From assembly GCF_007750855.1 (NCBI RefSeq), contig NZ_CP036291.1, forward strand, positions 1,922,001-1,986,000: 64,000 nucleotides of DNA, in the 5' to 3' direction. The notes beneath the pieces are model-generated. The model was given only the letters and a program-made list of their open reading frames with translations, was not told the DNA's origin and searched no databases. Shown piece by piece: positions 17,156 to 25,403 of the stretch. This DNA comes from Pirellulimonas nuda. GTDB taxonomy: Bacteria; Planctomycetota; Planctomycetia; Pirellulales; Lacipirellulaceae. The stretch's first letter is position 1. Each line of letters begins with the position of its first letter. Both the position numbers and the translations under genes were made by a program.

Positions 17156-17177
17156 CCTACTTGCAACAAGCTGGCCT

Positions 17178-18488
17178 CTATTGCTCCAGCAGCGTCGCTA
17201 CATTTCCGCGCAGCAACCGGTTGGCGTCGCGCTCGATGGCCGCGGGGGTTACGCGCCAGCCAGCGGCGGCGAGGTCTTGGTACTTGTCAGTGAGCACCTT
17301 GGCCAGCACCGCGCGGCTGTGATCCCACTTGTACAGCAGTTGCTCCAGCACCCGGGCGTCGGAGTGTTGCGGGACGAACGTGGGGCCCAGCAGCTCGAGC
17401 CGCATGCGGGTGGTTTCTTCGATGAGCGACGGGGTGTTGATGAACCACCAGCAGCCGAACGGCGTGAGGTTGCTGAACTTGCGCGCCGCCACGGCCAGGG
17501 CGTGCTGGTTCTCTCGCGCCAGCAGCGTCGCCATGATCCGCTGCTGGGGGAAGTCGCGGCACAACGCCGCGAGCGAGTCGACGTGCGTCACGCCGATGCC
17601 GTCCCCCGCTTGCCGCAAGGCCGGGTTCACGCCGCGGGTGACGCCGATCATCAGCGCCAGCGGCAGGCCGTGCTCGCTGCAGGCGGGCACGATCGCCTCG
17701 GCCAGCACCCGGTTGCCGGGGCCGTCGGCGGGGTAGCGCCACTCGGGGGGGAGGCTCATGGCGCAGTACACCGGCTTCATCCGCCCGATCCACTCGCCCA
17801 GGAACCGGCGGACCGCGTCGATCGAGCCGGCCGACGCTTGGGCGTCGACCGCGTAGCCCCAATCGCGCAGCCGCGGCGCAGCTGCGGGCCAATCGACCAC
17901 CAACGGGTCGAAACGCAGCACCGCCGGGAACCGTGGGTCGCGCGCCACGCCCCCCTCGGCGAGCCAACGCCCCCGCTCGTTCTCGTCGAACACGTCGTTG
18001 GTCATCGTCACCGTGTCGACCCCGGCTAGCTCTAGCACGCGGTCGACCTGACCGGCGGGCGTCTGCTCGGCGAACCACCGGCGGTGACCGGCCAGCGACT
18101 TCTCGTTGGGGTCGAGCCCCAGCTTGGTGAGCGTCGTGACGACCCCCCGGCACGCCTCCGACACAGGCGTCGCGTCGACAAACAGCTTCTGCCAGATCAG
18201 GTCGGCCTGCTCCGACCGCGACCGCGCGTAGAACGCCTCGGGGGTCACCTCGGGCGCCTCGCGCAGCACCTCGGCGATCAAGTAATGGTAGGTCACCAGC
18301 TCGTCGACGCCCCACAGCATCAGCCCGTGGGGGTCAGGGGTCACGCCGCGGCCCATCGGCGTGCCGAACTCTGGCGGGAAGAGGTGGGTGTGCAGGTCCC
18401 ACACCGGCGCGGCGCCAACAGCCCGGCTCACGGCTTCTGCGAGTTTTTCAGGTGCAACGCCGGTTGCTTGGTGCTGTGAATCGGCCAT
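17178..18488 (-). CDS. uxaC: Uronate (glucuronate) isomerase-like amidohydrolase-fold protein
   Basis: The 436-residue protein resembles UxaC, which converts D-glucuronate to D-fructuronate and D-galacturonate to D-tagaturonate. VWDLHTHLFPPEFG gives the N-terminal metal His pair, and the central VDTVTMTNDVFDENERG, the DSLAALCRDFPQQRIMATLL strand and the final GWRVTPAAIERDANRLLRGN fit the family end. It is slightly shorter than the roughly 470-residue E. coli enzyme. ATG 18488 (MADSQHQATG) is preferred to an upstream frame extension. The strand and position, 173 nt upstream of the LarA homologue, suggest co-regulation. Confidence 0.8.
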   Translation of the reverse strand: MADSQHQATGVAPEKLAEAVSRAVGAAPVWDLHTHLFPPEFGTPMGRGVTPDPHGLMLWGVDELVTYHYLIAEVLREAPEVTPEAFYARSRSEQADLIWQKLFVDATPVSEACRGVVTTLTKLGLDPNEKSLAGHRRWFAEQTPAGQVDRVLELAGVDTVTMTNDVFDENERGRWLAEGGVARDPRFPAVLRFDPLVVDWPAAAPRLRDWGYAVDAQASAGSIDAVRRFLGEWIGRMKPVYCAMSLPPEWRYPADGPGNRVLAEAIVPACSEHGLPLALMIGVTRGVNPALRQAGDGIGVTHVDSLAALCRDFPQQRIMATLLARENQHALAVAARKFSNLTPFGCWWFINTPSLIEETTRMRLELLGPTFVPQHSDARVLEQLLYKWDHSRAVLAKVLTDKYQDLAAAGWRVTPAAIERDANRLLRGNVATLLEQ

Positions 18489-18632
18489 AGTCTTCGGAAA
18501 TAGGGGCAAGGGTCGCCCGCCGGTAGTAACCGGCGTCACATTGCACCAAAATACCCGCCGGCGCCGTTCAGCGGTACCTTCGGCCGGCTGCTTAACAGCC
18601 TATTACTCGTCGGCATTTCTAGAGAAACAACC

Positions 18633-19442
18633 ATGCCCAATCACATGTTCGATCTATCAGACCGCGTCGCCGTAGTGATCGGCGGCACCGGGGTGCTTGG
18701 CGGCGCGCTCGCCGAGGCCCTCGGCGCCGCCGGGGCCAAGGTGGCGGTCTGTGGCCGCAACGCCGAGCGCGGCGCGGCGCGCGTGGCGGCCCTCTCCCAG
18801 GCGGGGGTCGAGGCGCTGTTTGTCGCGGCCGATGCGTCCAATCCCCAGAGCCTGGCCGCCGCCGCGGCGACGGTGACCGCCGAGCTGGGCGCGGCCAACA
18901 TCCTGGTCAGCGCCGCCGGCGGCAACCACCCCGCCGCCACGCTGGCGCCCGGCGCCGACTTCTGCGACCTGCCGACCGAGGCGTGGCGCGACGTGTTCGA
19001 CCTGAACCTCGTCGGCGGCGCGTTGCTCCCCGCCCAGGCCTTCGGCCGCGCGATGCGCGACAGCGGCGCCGGCAGCATCATCAACATCGCCTCGATGGCC
19101 GGCATGATCCCGCTGTCCCGCGTGGTGGCCTACTCGGCCGCTAAGGCGGCCGTGCTGAACCTCACCCAGTTCCTGGCCCGCGAGTGGGCCGAGGCCGGCG
19201 TCCGCGTGAACGCCCTCAGCCCCGGCTTCTTCCCGGCCGACCAGAACCGCCGCCTGCTCATGAACGAAGACGGCGGCTACACCGAGCGTGGCCAGCAGAT
19301 CATCGGCCACACGCCGATGCGGCGCTTCGGCCGCGCCGAAGAACTCGGCGGCGCCGTGGTGTGGCTAGCGTCCGACGCGGCGTCGTTTGTGACTGGACAA
19401 AACATCGTGGTCGATGGAGGATTTTCCGCCACCACGATCTAA
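18633..19442 (+). CDS. SDR-family oxidoreductase, possibly fructuronate/mannonate-type reductase
   Basis: The 269-residue classical short-chain dehydrogenase has the cofactor motif VIGGTGVLGGALAEAL (near residues 15-30), AAGG at 95-97, catalytic Ser154 in NIASMAG, and Tyr167-Ser-Ala-Ala-Lys171 in VAYSAAKAAV. The C-terminus VTGQNIVVDGGFS is typical. It is divergent from the uronate isomerase gene (144-nt spacer). SDR proteins of this kind can substitute for UxuB in reducing fructuronate to mannonate, so a role in uronate catabolism is likely but inferred. Confidence 0.88.
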   Translation: MPNHMFDLSDRVAVVIGGTGVLGGALAEALGAAGAKVAVCGRNAERGAARVAALSQAGVEALFVAADASNPQSLAAAAATVTAELGAANILVSAAGGNHPAATLAPGADFCDLPTEAWRDVFDLNLVGGALLPAQAFGRAMRDSGAGSIINIASMAGMIPLSRVVAYSAAKAAVLNLTQFLAREWAEAGVRVNALSPGFFPADQNRRLLMNEDGGYTERGQQIIGHTPMRRFGRAEELGGAVVWLASDAASFVTGQNIVVDGGFSATTI

Positions 19443-19555
19443 CACGCCGCGGGCGTTGTAGCGACAATGTACGGCTCGCGTTCTCAGTGGCGTCAGGTCT
19501 GCTTCGATTGAGCGCGTTGTTGCCTTACCGCTTCTTCTCGAATCACGGGGCCGCC

Positions 19556-20956
19556 ATGCTTCGCTTCTTGTCGCTGCTGCTGGTTCTCGCCTGGATCGCT
19601 CCCGGCCTGGCCGGTCCGCCCAACGTGCTGATGATCTTTGTTGACGACCTCCGCCCGGAGCTCGCCTGCTACGGCGCGGCGCAGATCCAGTCGCCCAACA
19701 TCGACCGCCTGGCGGCGCGCGGCGTGCGGTTCGATCGGGCCTACTGCAACGTGCCGGTGTGCGGCGCGTCGCGGGCGAGCCTGATGACCGGCCTCAGGCC
19801 GACCCCCGAGCGGTTCCTCGACGCCGCCACCTGGGCCCAACGCGACGCGCCGGGCGTCACCACACTCAACCAGCACTTCAAGGACCACGGCTACTCCACC
19901 AGCAGCATCGGCAAGGTGTTTCACCACCCGGAAGACTGCGAAGGGGGTTGGACTCTCCCGCCGTCTCACCCCGGCAACGGCGAGTGGCAAGCGCCCGCCA
20001 GCCTGGGGCCGGCCGCGCGACGGGGCGGCAAACGCGGCCCGGTGACCGAGGCCGCCGACGCCCCCGAGGCCCAATACCGCGACGCGCAGGTCGCCGCCGA
20101 AGCGATCTCGCGGCTCGACCAGCTCGCCGGCGAAAAGGAGCCGTTCTTCCTGGCGGTAGGTTTCTACAAGCCCCACCTGCCGTTCGTGGCGCCCAAGAAG
20201 TACTGGGACCTGTACAACGAAGCCCAGATCCACCTCCCCGACAACTACTACAAATCGAAGGACGCTCCGGCCGTCGCCTTCCACAACTCAGGCGAGCTCA
20301 ACAGCTACTCCGGCGTGTCGAAGTCCCGGCCCCTGCCCGAGGACGAGGCCCGCCGGCTGATCCACGGCTACTACGCCTGCGTCAGCTTTGTCGACGCCCA
20401 GATCGGCCGCGTGCTAGACGAGCTAGATCGCTTGGGGCTGGCCGAGGACACGGTCGTCGTACTCAACGGCGATCACGGCTGGAACCTGGGGGAGCACACG
20501 CTGTGGTGCAAGCACTGCTGCTTTGAAACCTCGATGCGCACACCGCTGATCATGGCGGGCCCCGGCGTGGCCGATGGCCGGTCGACCGATTCGATCGTCG
20601 AGTTCGTCGACCTTTACCCCACGCTCTGCGCGCTGACGGGCCAGCCCGCCCCCGGCCACCTGCAGGGCCGCAGCCTGAAGCCGCTGCTGGCCGACCCATC
20701 GATCGACTGGCCCGGCGTGGCCATCGGCCGCTTCCGCACCGGCGAGACCTACCGCACCGACGGCTTCCGCCTCACGCAGTACACCGCCCCGGGCGGCCAA
20801 CCCCAGGGCCGGATGCTGTACGATCACGAGGCCGACCCCGACGAGAACCAGAACATCGCCCCGGTCAATCAAGCCGCCGTCAAGCAGGTCGAGGCCGCCG
20901 CCCGGGCCTACCGCAACACGGCAGGTCAGGCTGTGCCTGACAAGCCCCGCCAATAA
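19556..20956 (+). CDS. Secreted sulfatase (iduronate-2-sulfatase/choline-sulfatase-like)
   Basis: The 466-residue arylsulfatase-superfamily enzyme has a signal peptide (MLRFLSLLLVLAWIAPGLAG). NVLMIFVDDLRPEL holds the first calcium-binding Asp pair. The formylglycine site is Cys69-Gly-Ala-Ser-Arg73 (VCGASRASLMTG), and NGDHGWNLGEH gives the later metal residues. It needs a formylglycine-generating enzyme encoded elsewhere. It probably removes sulfate from a uronate-rich algal polysaccharide, consistent with the uronate genes just upstream. The start is ATG 19556; the frame extends further upstream but only as a shadow inside the SDR gene. Confidence 0.93.
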   Translation: MLRFLSLLLVLAWIAPGLAGPPNVLMIFVDDLRPELACYGAAQIQSPNIDRLAARGVRFDRAYCNVPVCGASRASLMTGLRPTPERFLDAATWAQRDAPGVTTLNQHFKDHGYSTSSIGKVFHHPEDCEGGWTLPPSHPGNGEWQAPASLGPAARRGGKRGPVTEAADAPEAQYRDAQVAAEAISRLDQLAGEKEPFFLAVGFYKPHLPFVAPKKYWDLYNEAQIHLPDNYYKSKDAPAVAFHNSGELNSYSGVSKSRPLPEDEARRLIHGYYACVSFVDAQIGRVLDELDRLGLAEDTVVVLNGDHGWNLGEHTLWCKHCCFETSMRTPLIMAGPGVADGRSTDSIVEFVDLYPTLCALTGQPAPGHLQGRSLKPLLADPSIDWPGVAIGRFRTGETYRTDGFRLTQYTAPGGQPQGRMLYDHEADPDENQNIAPVNQAAVKQVEAAARAYRNTAGQAVPDKPRQ

Positions 20957-20995
20957 CGATTCTGCGTCCTACCCGGCCCCGCCGCACGCTTCGCC

Positions 20996-22102
20996 ATGAA
21001 CAAGCGCTGCATCGCTCTGCTAGGGATGGGGCACACGAACCTAGAGATCGCCCGCCGCTGGATCGACAGCCCGCTGCCCGACTGCCGGCTCGTATGTATC
21101 TCGAAGTTCGGGTTCTCGACCTACTCCGGCATGCTGCCGGGGAGGCTTGCGGGTCAGTTCGATGCCGGCGAGATGGAGGTTCGACTGGCGCCGCTGGCAC
21201 GCCGTGCCGGGGCAGAACTGGTCTTGGACGAGGTGGTGGGGCTGGGCCCCGAGCAGCGGACGCTCTGCTTCGCCCATCGCCAGCCCCTGGCGTTCGACGC
21301 GCTGTCGATCGGGGTCGGCTCGATGCCCGCGGGCTGGGACGACTTCGACGCGCCCTCGCTCGTGCCGATCAAGCCGATGCAGACCTTTGTCGAGCGTCTT
21401 GAGGAGCGGATCGGCTGCTGCGGCGCCACGCCCCGGTGTGTGATTGTCGGCGGGGGGGTCGCCGGGGTCGAGGTGGCCCTCTGCCTCGACGCCCGCCTGA
21501 GGGGCCGCGGGCCCGCGGCCCCGCGCTTGGCGATCGTCACTGCTTCGGATCAGATCGCCGAGGGCCTGTCCGAGGCGAGCCGGCGGACGCTGCGGAAGGT
21601 GTTGGCGGGGCGGTCGATTAAGGTCGTCACCGGTTTGCGAGTCGCGGGGGTCGACCCCTCGGGGGTACGCGACCAGCATGGTCGTGCCGAGCCCGCCGAC
21701 GTGATTATCTGGGCGACCGGCGCGGCGCCGCCGCCGATCCTCTCTCGGCTCGGCCTCCCGACCGACGAACGCGGCTTCCTCGCCACCGGGCCGACGCTGC
21801 AATCGACCGGCGGGGCGCCGATCTTCGCCGTGGGAGATGCAGGGACCGTGCTTTCCGACCCGGCGCCCAAAGCGGGGGTGTTTGCGGTGCGTCAGGCCGA
21901 CACGCTCTGGAAGAACCTGCGGGCGATCGCCGCGGGCGAGGCGCCACGCGCAGAGTTCGATCCGCAGGCGGCCTTCCTCAAGATCCTGAACACGGGCCAG
22001 GGCCGCGCACTGCTCGACTACCGCGGCTTCTGCTTTCACGCCCGCTGGTGCTGGCTGCTGAAGTGCTGGATCGACCGGCGCTTCATCCGGCGCTACCAAT
22101 AG
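20996..22102 (+). CDS. NAD(P)/FAD-dependent oxidoreductase, NDH-2-like / SelD-linked type
   Basis: The 368-residue two-dinucleotide-domain flavoprotein starts CIALLGMGHTNLEIARR. The second Rossmann motif is CVIVGGGVAGVEVALCL, and IFAVGDAGTVLSDPAPKAGVFAVRQA is the FAD-binding end. The segment PIKPMQTFVERLEE and the C-terminal WCWLLKCWIDRRFIRRY recall flavoproteins that occur fused to selenide-water dikinase. No SelD domain or selenoprotein gene is present here, so it is a stand-alone form. The electron acceptor is unknown. It starts 39 nt after the sulfatase stop; co-transcription is possible. Confidence 0.82.
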   Translation: MNKRCIALLGMGHTNLEIARRWIDSPLPDCRLVCISKFGFSTYSGMLPGRLAGQFDAGEMEVRLAPLARRAGAELVLDEVVGLGPEQRTLCFAHRQPLAFDALSIGVGSMPAGWDDFDAPSLVPIKPMQTFVERLEERIGCCGATPRCVIVGGGVAGVEVALCLDARLRGRGPAAPRLAIVTASDQIAEGLSEASRRTLRKVLAGRSIKVVTGLRVAGVDPSGVRDQHGRAEPADVIIWATGAAPPPILSRLGLPTDERGFLATGPTLQSTGGAPIFAVGDAGTVLSDPAPKAGVFAVRQADTLWKNLRAIAAGEAPRAEFDPQAAFLKILNTGQGRALLDYRGFCFHARWCWLLKCWIDRRFIRRYQ

Positions 22103-22237
22103 CTGGCAGCTCGGGTCCGTTCTTGCCGTGCTTTGTTGTCGAAAATGGCCACCCGATCGCCGACAATGGGTCCCTGCGCAGCGTGCAGCACACGGCCTTG
22201 GCGCCTACGGTCCGCGCAGCGGGCCGTGGGAGTGAGC

Positions 22238-22433
22238 GCTCCCTTTTGTCCATCTTGTGTCCGATCGATGCTCCCTTTTGTCCGGTCCGATGTGTTCGCG
22301 TCCCCTCCGTTGGGGGGAAGTGGACAGCGTCTCGGGCGCCGGGATCGTCGTAAGTCGTTTGTGGGTGAGCGCTGGAGGAGCGTCGCAGCAATTGTGTCCG
22401 AAAAAATTGCGCCCCGGACGGGGGACAAAAGGG
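22238..22433. promoter_or_regulatory. Repeated CCCTTTTGTCC motifs upstream of the TolC-family gene
   Basis: The 508-nt gap 22103-22610 has no credible gene. It holds GCTCCCTTTTGTCC twice in direct orientation (22238-22251 and 22270-22283, 32 nt apart, three helical turns) and the inverted GGACAAAAGGG at 22423-22433. These could be regulator sites for the gene at 22611; no known regulator is identified. Confidence 0.4.
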
Positions 22434-22610
22434 ACAAAACCCTCGCCGGCGGCTGGCCGCTCGCGCAGCGCCCCGTGCGAGCCGGGTCGTCCCCGACCCC
22501 GGCAAACCTTCTGCAATCGTCAAGCTCCCCCCAGCCGGCAGACGATACCACCCCCAAGGGGCGACGTGCGCCCGCGACGCGTTTGCCGCTACCACCGCTG
22601 GCGCCGGTTC

Positions 22611-25403
22611 ATGATCCGTATTGTTTCGCTACTGCTGCTGGTTGCGCTGGCGCCCTCGTTGGGGTGCACGCGGGCGCACTACCGTCGGCAGGCGGACAAC
22701 GCGGCGAGCCTGCTGATCGCGCAGAAGGCGGCGCCCGTGGGCGCCGACCCCAGCGACCTGTCGATCGCCATCAACCCGGCGTCGCGGATGTACAACGTGT
22801 ACGACCCCGACCGGCCCCCGATGCCGCCGGACGACCCGGTCAGCCACATGTACCTCGAGCGCGTCGACGGCAAGCGGGGTGCCCGCTCGAGCCGGCTGGC
22901 GCCGCGGACGCCGTTCGTCGAGAGCCCGCAGTGGCGGGCGATGGTGCCGCTGGACGAAGAGGGGATGCTGGTGCTCGACTCCAGCCAAGCGGTACGGGTG
23001 GCGCTGCTGCACTCGCCCGAGTACCAGTCGAACCTGGAAGACCTGTACCTCTCGGCGCTGGACGTCTCGTTCGAGCGGTTCCGGTTCGATTGCCAGTTCT
23101 TCGGCGGGACCAGCACCTTCTACACCGCCGACGGCCGCGTGCGGAGCGGCACGGGCGAATCCTCGAGCCTGCTGAACGTCTCGCCGCTGCGGCCGGGCAA
23201 CCGGCTGCGGGCGGAGCGGCTCACGGCCACCGGCGGGCAGTTGGTGGTGGGGATGGCCAACTCGCTGATCTGGCAGTTCGCCGGTCCCAACGACTACACC
23301 AGCACCACGCTGCTGGACTTCTCGATCATCCAGCCGCTGCTGCGGTTCGGCGGGCGGACCCGCGTGCTGGAGCGGCTGACGATCAGCGAGCGGGCGCTGC
23401 TGGCCAACGTGCGGACGATGGAGCGTTACCGCCGGGGCTTCTACCTGAACGTGCTGACGGGGCGCAACGCGGGCCAGGGGCCGTCGCGACGGGGCGGGTT
23501 CTTCGGCGGCGCGGGGCTGGAGGGCTTCACCGGCGTCGGCGGCGGAGGCTTCGGCCGGGTGGGGCAGTTCGGCAACTTTGGCGGCGGCGGTGGCCAGGGG
23601 TTCACCGGGGGCGCCGGCGCCGAAGCGGCCGGGGGCTACTACGGCCTGCTGCAGTCTGCCCAGGTGCTGCGCAATCAGTTGGCCAACGTCGAGGCGCTGC
23701 GGGAGAGCGTGGAGCAGTTGGTGGCTACCTACGACGCGGGGCGGATCGACCGCTTCCAGGTCGACCTGGCGAGGCAGGCGCTATTCAACGCGCAGAGCCA
23801 GTACCTGCTGGCGCGGGCCAACTACCAATCGCAGTTCGACAACTTCAAGATCACGCTGGGGCTGCCCCCCGACATCCGTTTGAAGCTGACCGATCCGATG
23901 CTGGAGCAGTTCGAGCTGCGGTCTGCCGAGCTGGTGGAGCTGCAAGGCGAGGTGAACCAATCGACCGTGGCCCAGACCGACCCGCCCCAGGAGCTGCCGG
24001 GGCAGGGGGGGGCGCCGCTGGAGGCCCCGCCGGCCGACGGCTCGGCTGTCGAGCCGCTTCCGCTGCCCCCAGGGGTCGCCGAGGCGGTGCCGGCCCCCGT
24101 GCCGAGCGGCCGGTTCGAGAAGCTGGCCGCGCAGGCGGCCGAGCAGTTCGCCTCGGTCGAGCAGGACTTCGCCAAGCTGCAAGAAGTGCTGCCGCAGCGG
24201 CAGGCGCACCTCAAACTGCTGGCGGACCGCCCCGAGGTGGTCGAGGCGGGCATCGATCCCGCGCTGCTGTCGGCCGAGGGGCTCGACCGCCGCGTCGAGG
24301 CGCTGCGGGCCGACCTGGACGCCACGACCGAGCGGTTCGAGAAGCTGGTCGCCTCGGCCAGCGAGCCCGCGCAAGCGGGCCTGTCTGCGAGCCGGGCCGA
24401 GCGGGCCCGGACGCGCGAGCTCTCTGGGCTGCTGCTGGAGCTGTCGCTGCTGCAGGCGCGGGCGCGGCTCGACGCGATCGACATCGAGCCGACCGAGCTG
24501 ACGCCAGAACAGGCGTTGGGCATCGCCAGCCGCAACCGCCGCGACTGGATGAACGCCCGCGCCAGCCTGGTAGACGCCTGGCGGCTGGTGAACTTCAACG
24601 CCAACGACCTGAAGAGCGACCTGAGCCTGATCTTCAGCGGCGACATCGGCAACGTTGGAGACAACCCGTTCGACCTACGCAGCACCAACGGCCGGTTGCG
24701 CGTGGGGGTAGAGTTCGACGCGCCGCTGACCCGCGTGGCCGAACGCAACGTGTACGTGCAGGCGCTCATCGAGTACCAGCAGGCCCGGCGCAGCTACTAC
24801 CGGTATGTAGACGGCGTCTATCAGGGGCTGCGAGCCACGCTGCGGCAGATCCGCCTGAACGAGATCAACCTGGAGCTGCGCCGCGCTGCGGTGCTGGTGG
24901 CGATCGCGCAGGTGGACATCACCCAGCTCCGCCTGACCGAGCCCCCGCGCCCGGGCGAGGACGTGGCGTTCGGCGACACCACCGCTCGCGACTTGGTGAA
25001 CGCGCTGGGCGACCTGCTGAACGTGCAGAACGACCTGCTGAGCGTGTGGGTGAACAACGTGGTGCAGCGGATGAGCCTGGAGTTCGACCTGGGGCTGATG
25101 CAGCTCGACCAGTATGGGATCCGCGTGCCGCTGCCGGGGCCGCTGGCGTCGTACGTGGGGCCCCCGTGCTGCGGTCCGTCGCTGGAGTTCGACGGCGGGG
25201 TGATCGTCGGGGTGGGGCCGGAGTGCGAGGGCGTTCCCGGCGGGGCGCCGGTAGACGGAGAAGCCCAGCGGGGCGACGAGGTGGGCGACGAGGCCCCGTA
25301 CGAGGGGGCCCAGGAGCTGCGCTTCCCGGTGGAAGCGGCCTCGTACCAGCAGCCCGTGCTCAAGTCGCCGTTCAGGCGCCTGCCGGAAGTGGTCGTCCGC
25401 TAG
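22611..25403 (+). CDS. TolC-family outer-membrane efflux lipoprotein, unusually long
   Basis: The 930-residue protein has a lipoprotein signal (lipobox ending in Cys19, ALAPSLGC). Outer-membrane-factor features include paired long helices and beta segments (VRVALLHSPEYQSNLEDLYL; LLDFSIIQPLLRFGGRTRVL; GRIDRFQVDLARQALFNAQ; YQQARRSYYRYVDGVYQGLR). Typical TolC proteins have 450-500 residues. The excess here comes from a Gly/Phe-rich loop at about 284-344 (FFGGAGLEGFTGVGGGGFGR), a Pro-rich linker, and an added coiled coil near 504-597. It would form the exit duct of a tripartite pump or type I secretion system. A MacAB-like set lies about 7 kb away but on the other strand. Its TAG stop shares the palindrome CTAG with the stop of the convergent HINT gene. 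Confidence 0.85.
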   Translation: MIRIVSLLLLVALAPSLGCTRAHYRRQADNAASLLIAQKAAPVGADPSDLSIAINPASRMYNVYDPDRPPMPPDDPVSHMYLERVDGKRGARSSRLAPRTPFVESPQWRAMVPLDEEGMLVLDSSQAVRVALLHSPEYQSNLEDLYLSALDVSFERFRFDCQFFGGTSTFYTADGRVRSGTGESSSLLNVSPLRPGNRLRAERLTATGGQLVVGMANSLIWQFAGPNDYTSTTLLDFSIIQPLLRFGGRTRVLERLTISERALLANVRTMERYRRGFYLNVLTGRNAGQGPSRRGGFFGGAGLEGFTGVGGGGFGRVGQFGNFGGGGGQGFTGGAGAEAAGGYYGLLQSAQVLRNQLANVEALRESVEQLVATYDAGRIDRFQVDLARQALFNAQSQYLLARANYQSQFDNFKITLGLPPDIRLKLTDPMLEQFELRSAELVELQGEVNQSTVAQTDPPQELPGQGGAPLEAPPADGSAVEPLPLPPGVAEAVPAPVPSGRFEKLAAQAAEQFASVEQDFAKLQEVLPQRQAHLKLLADRPEVVEAGIDPALLSAEGLDRRVEALRADLDATTERFEKLVASASEPAQAGLSASRAERARTRELSGLLLELSLLQARARLDAIDIEPTELTPEQALGIASRNRRDWMNARASLVDAWRLVNFNANDLKSDLSLIFSGDIGNVGDNPFDLRSTNGRLRVGVEFDAPLTRVAERNVYVQALIEYQQARRSYYRYVDGVYQGLRATLRQIRLNEINLELRRAAVLVAIAQVDITQLRLTEPPRPGEDVAFGDTTARDLVNALGDLLNVQNDLLSVWVNNVVQRMSLEFDLGLMQLDQYGIRVPLPGPLASYVGPPCCGPSLEFDGGVIVGVGPECEGVPGGAPVDGEAQRGDEVGDEAPYEGAQELRFPVEAASYQQPVLKSPFRRLPEVVVR

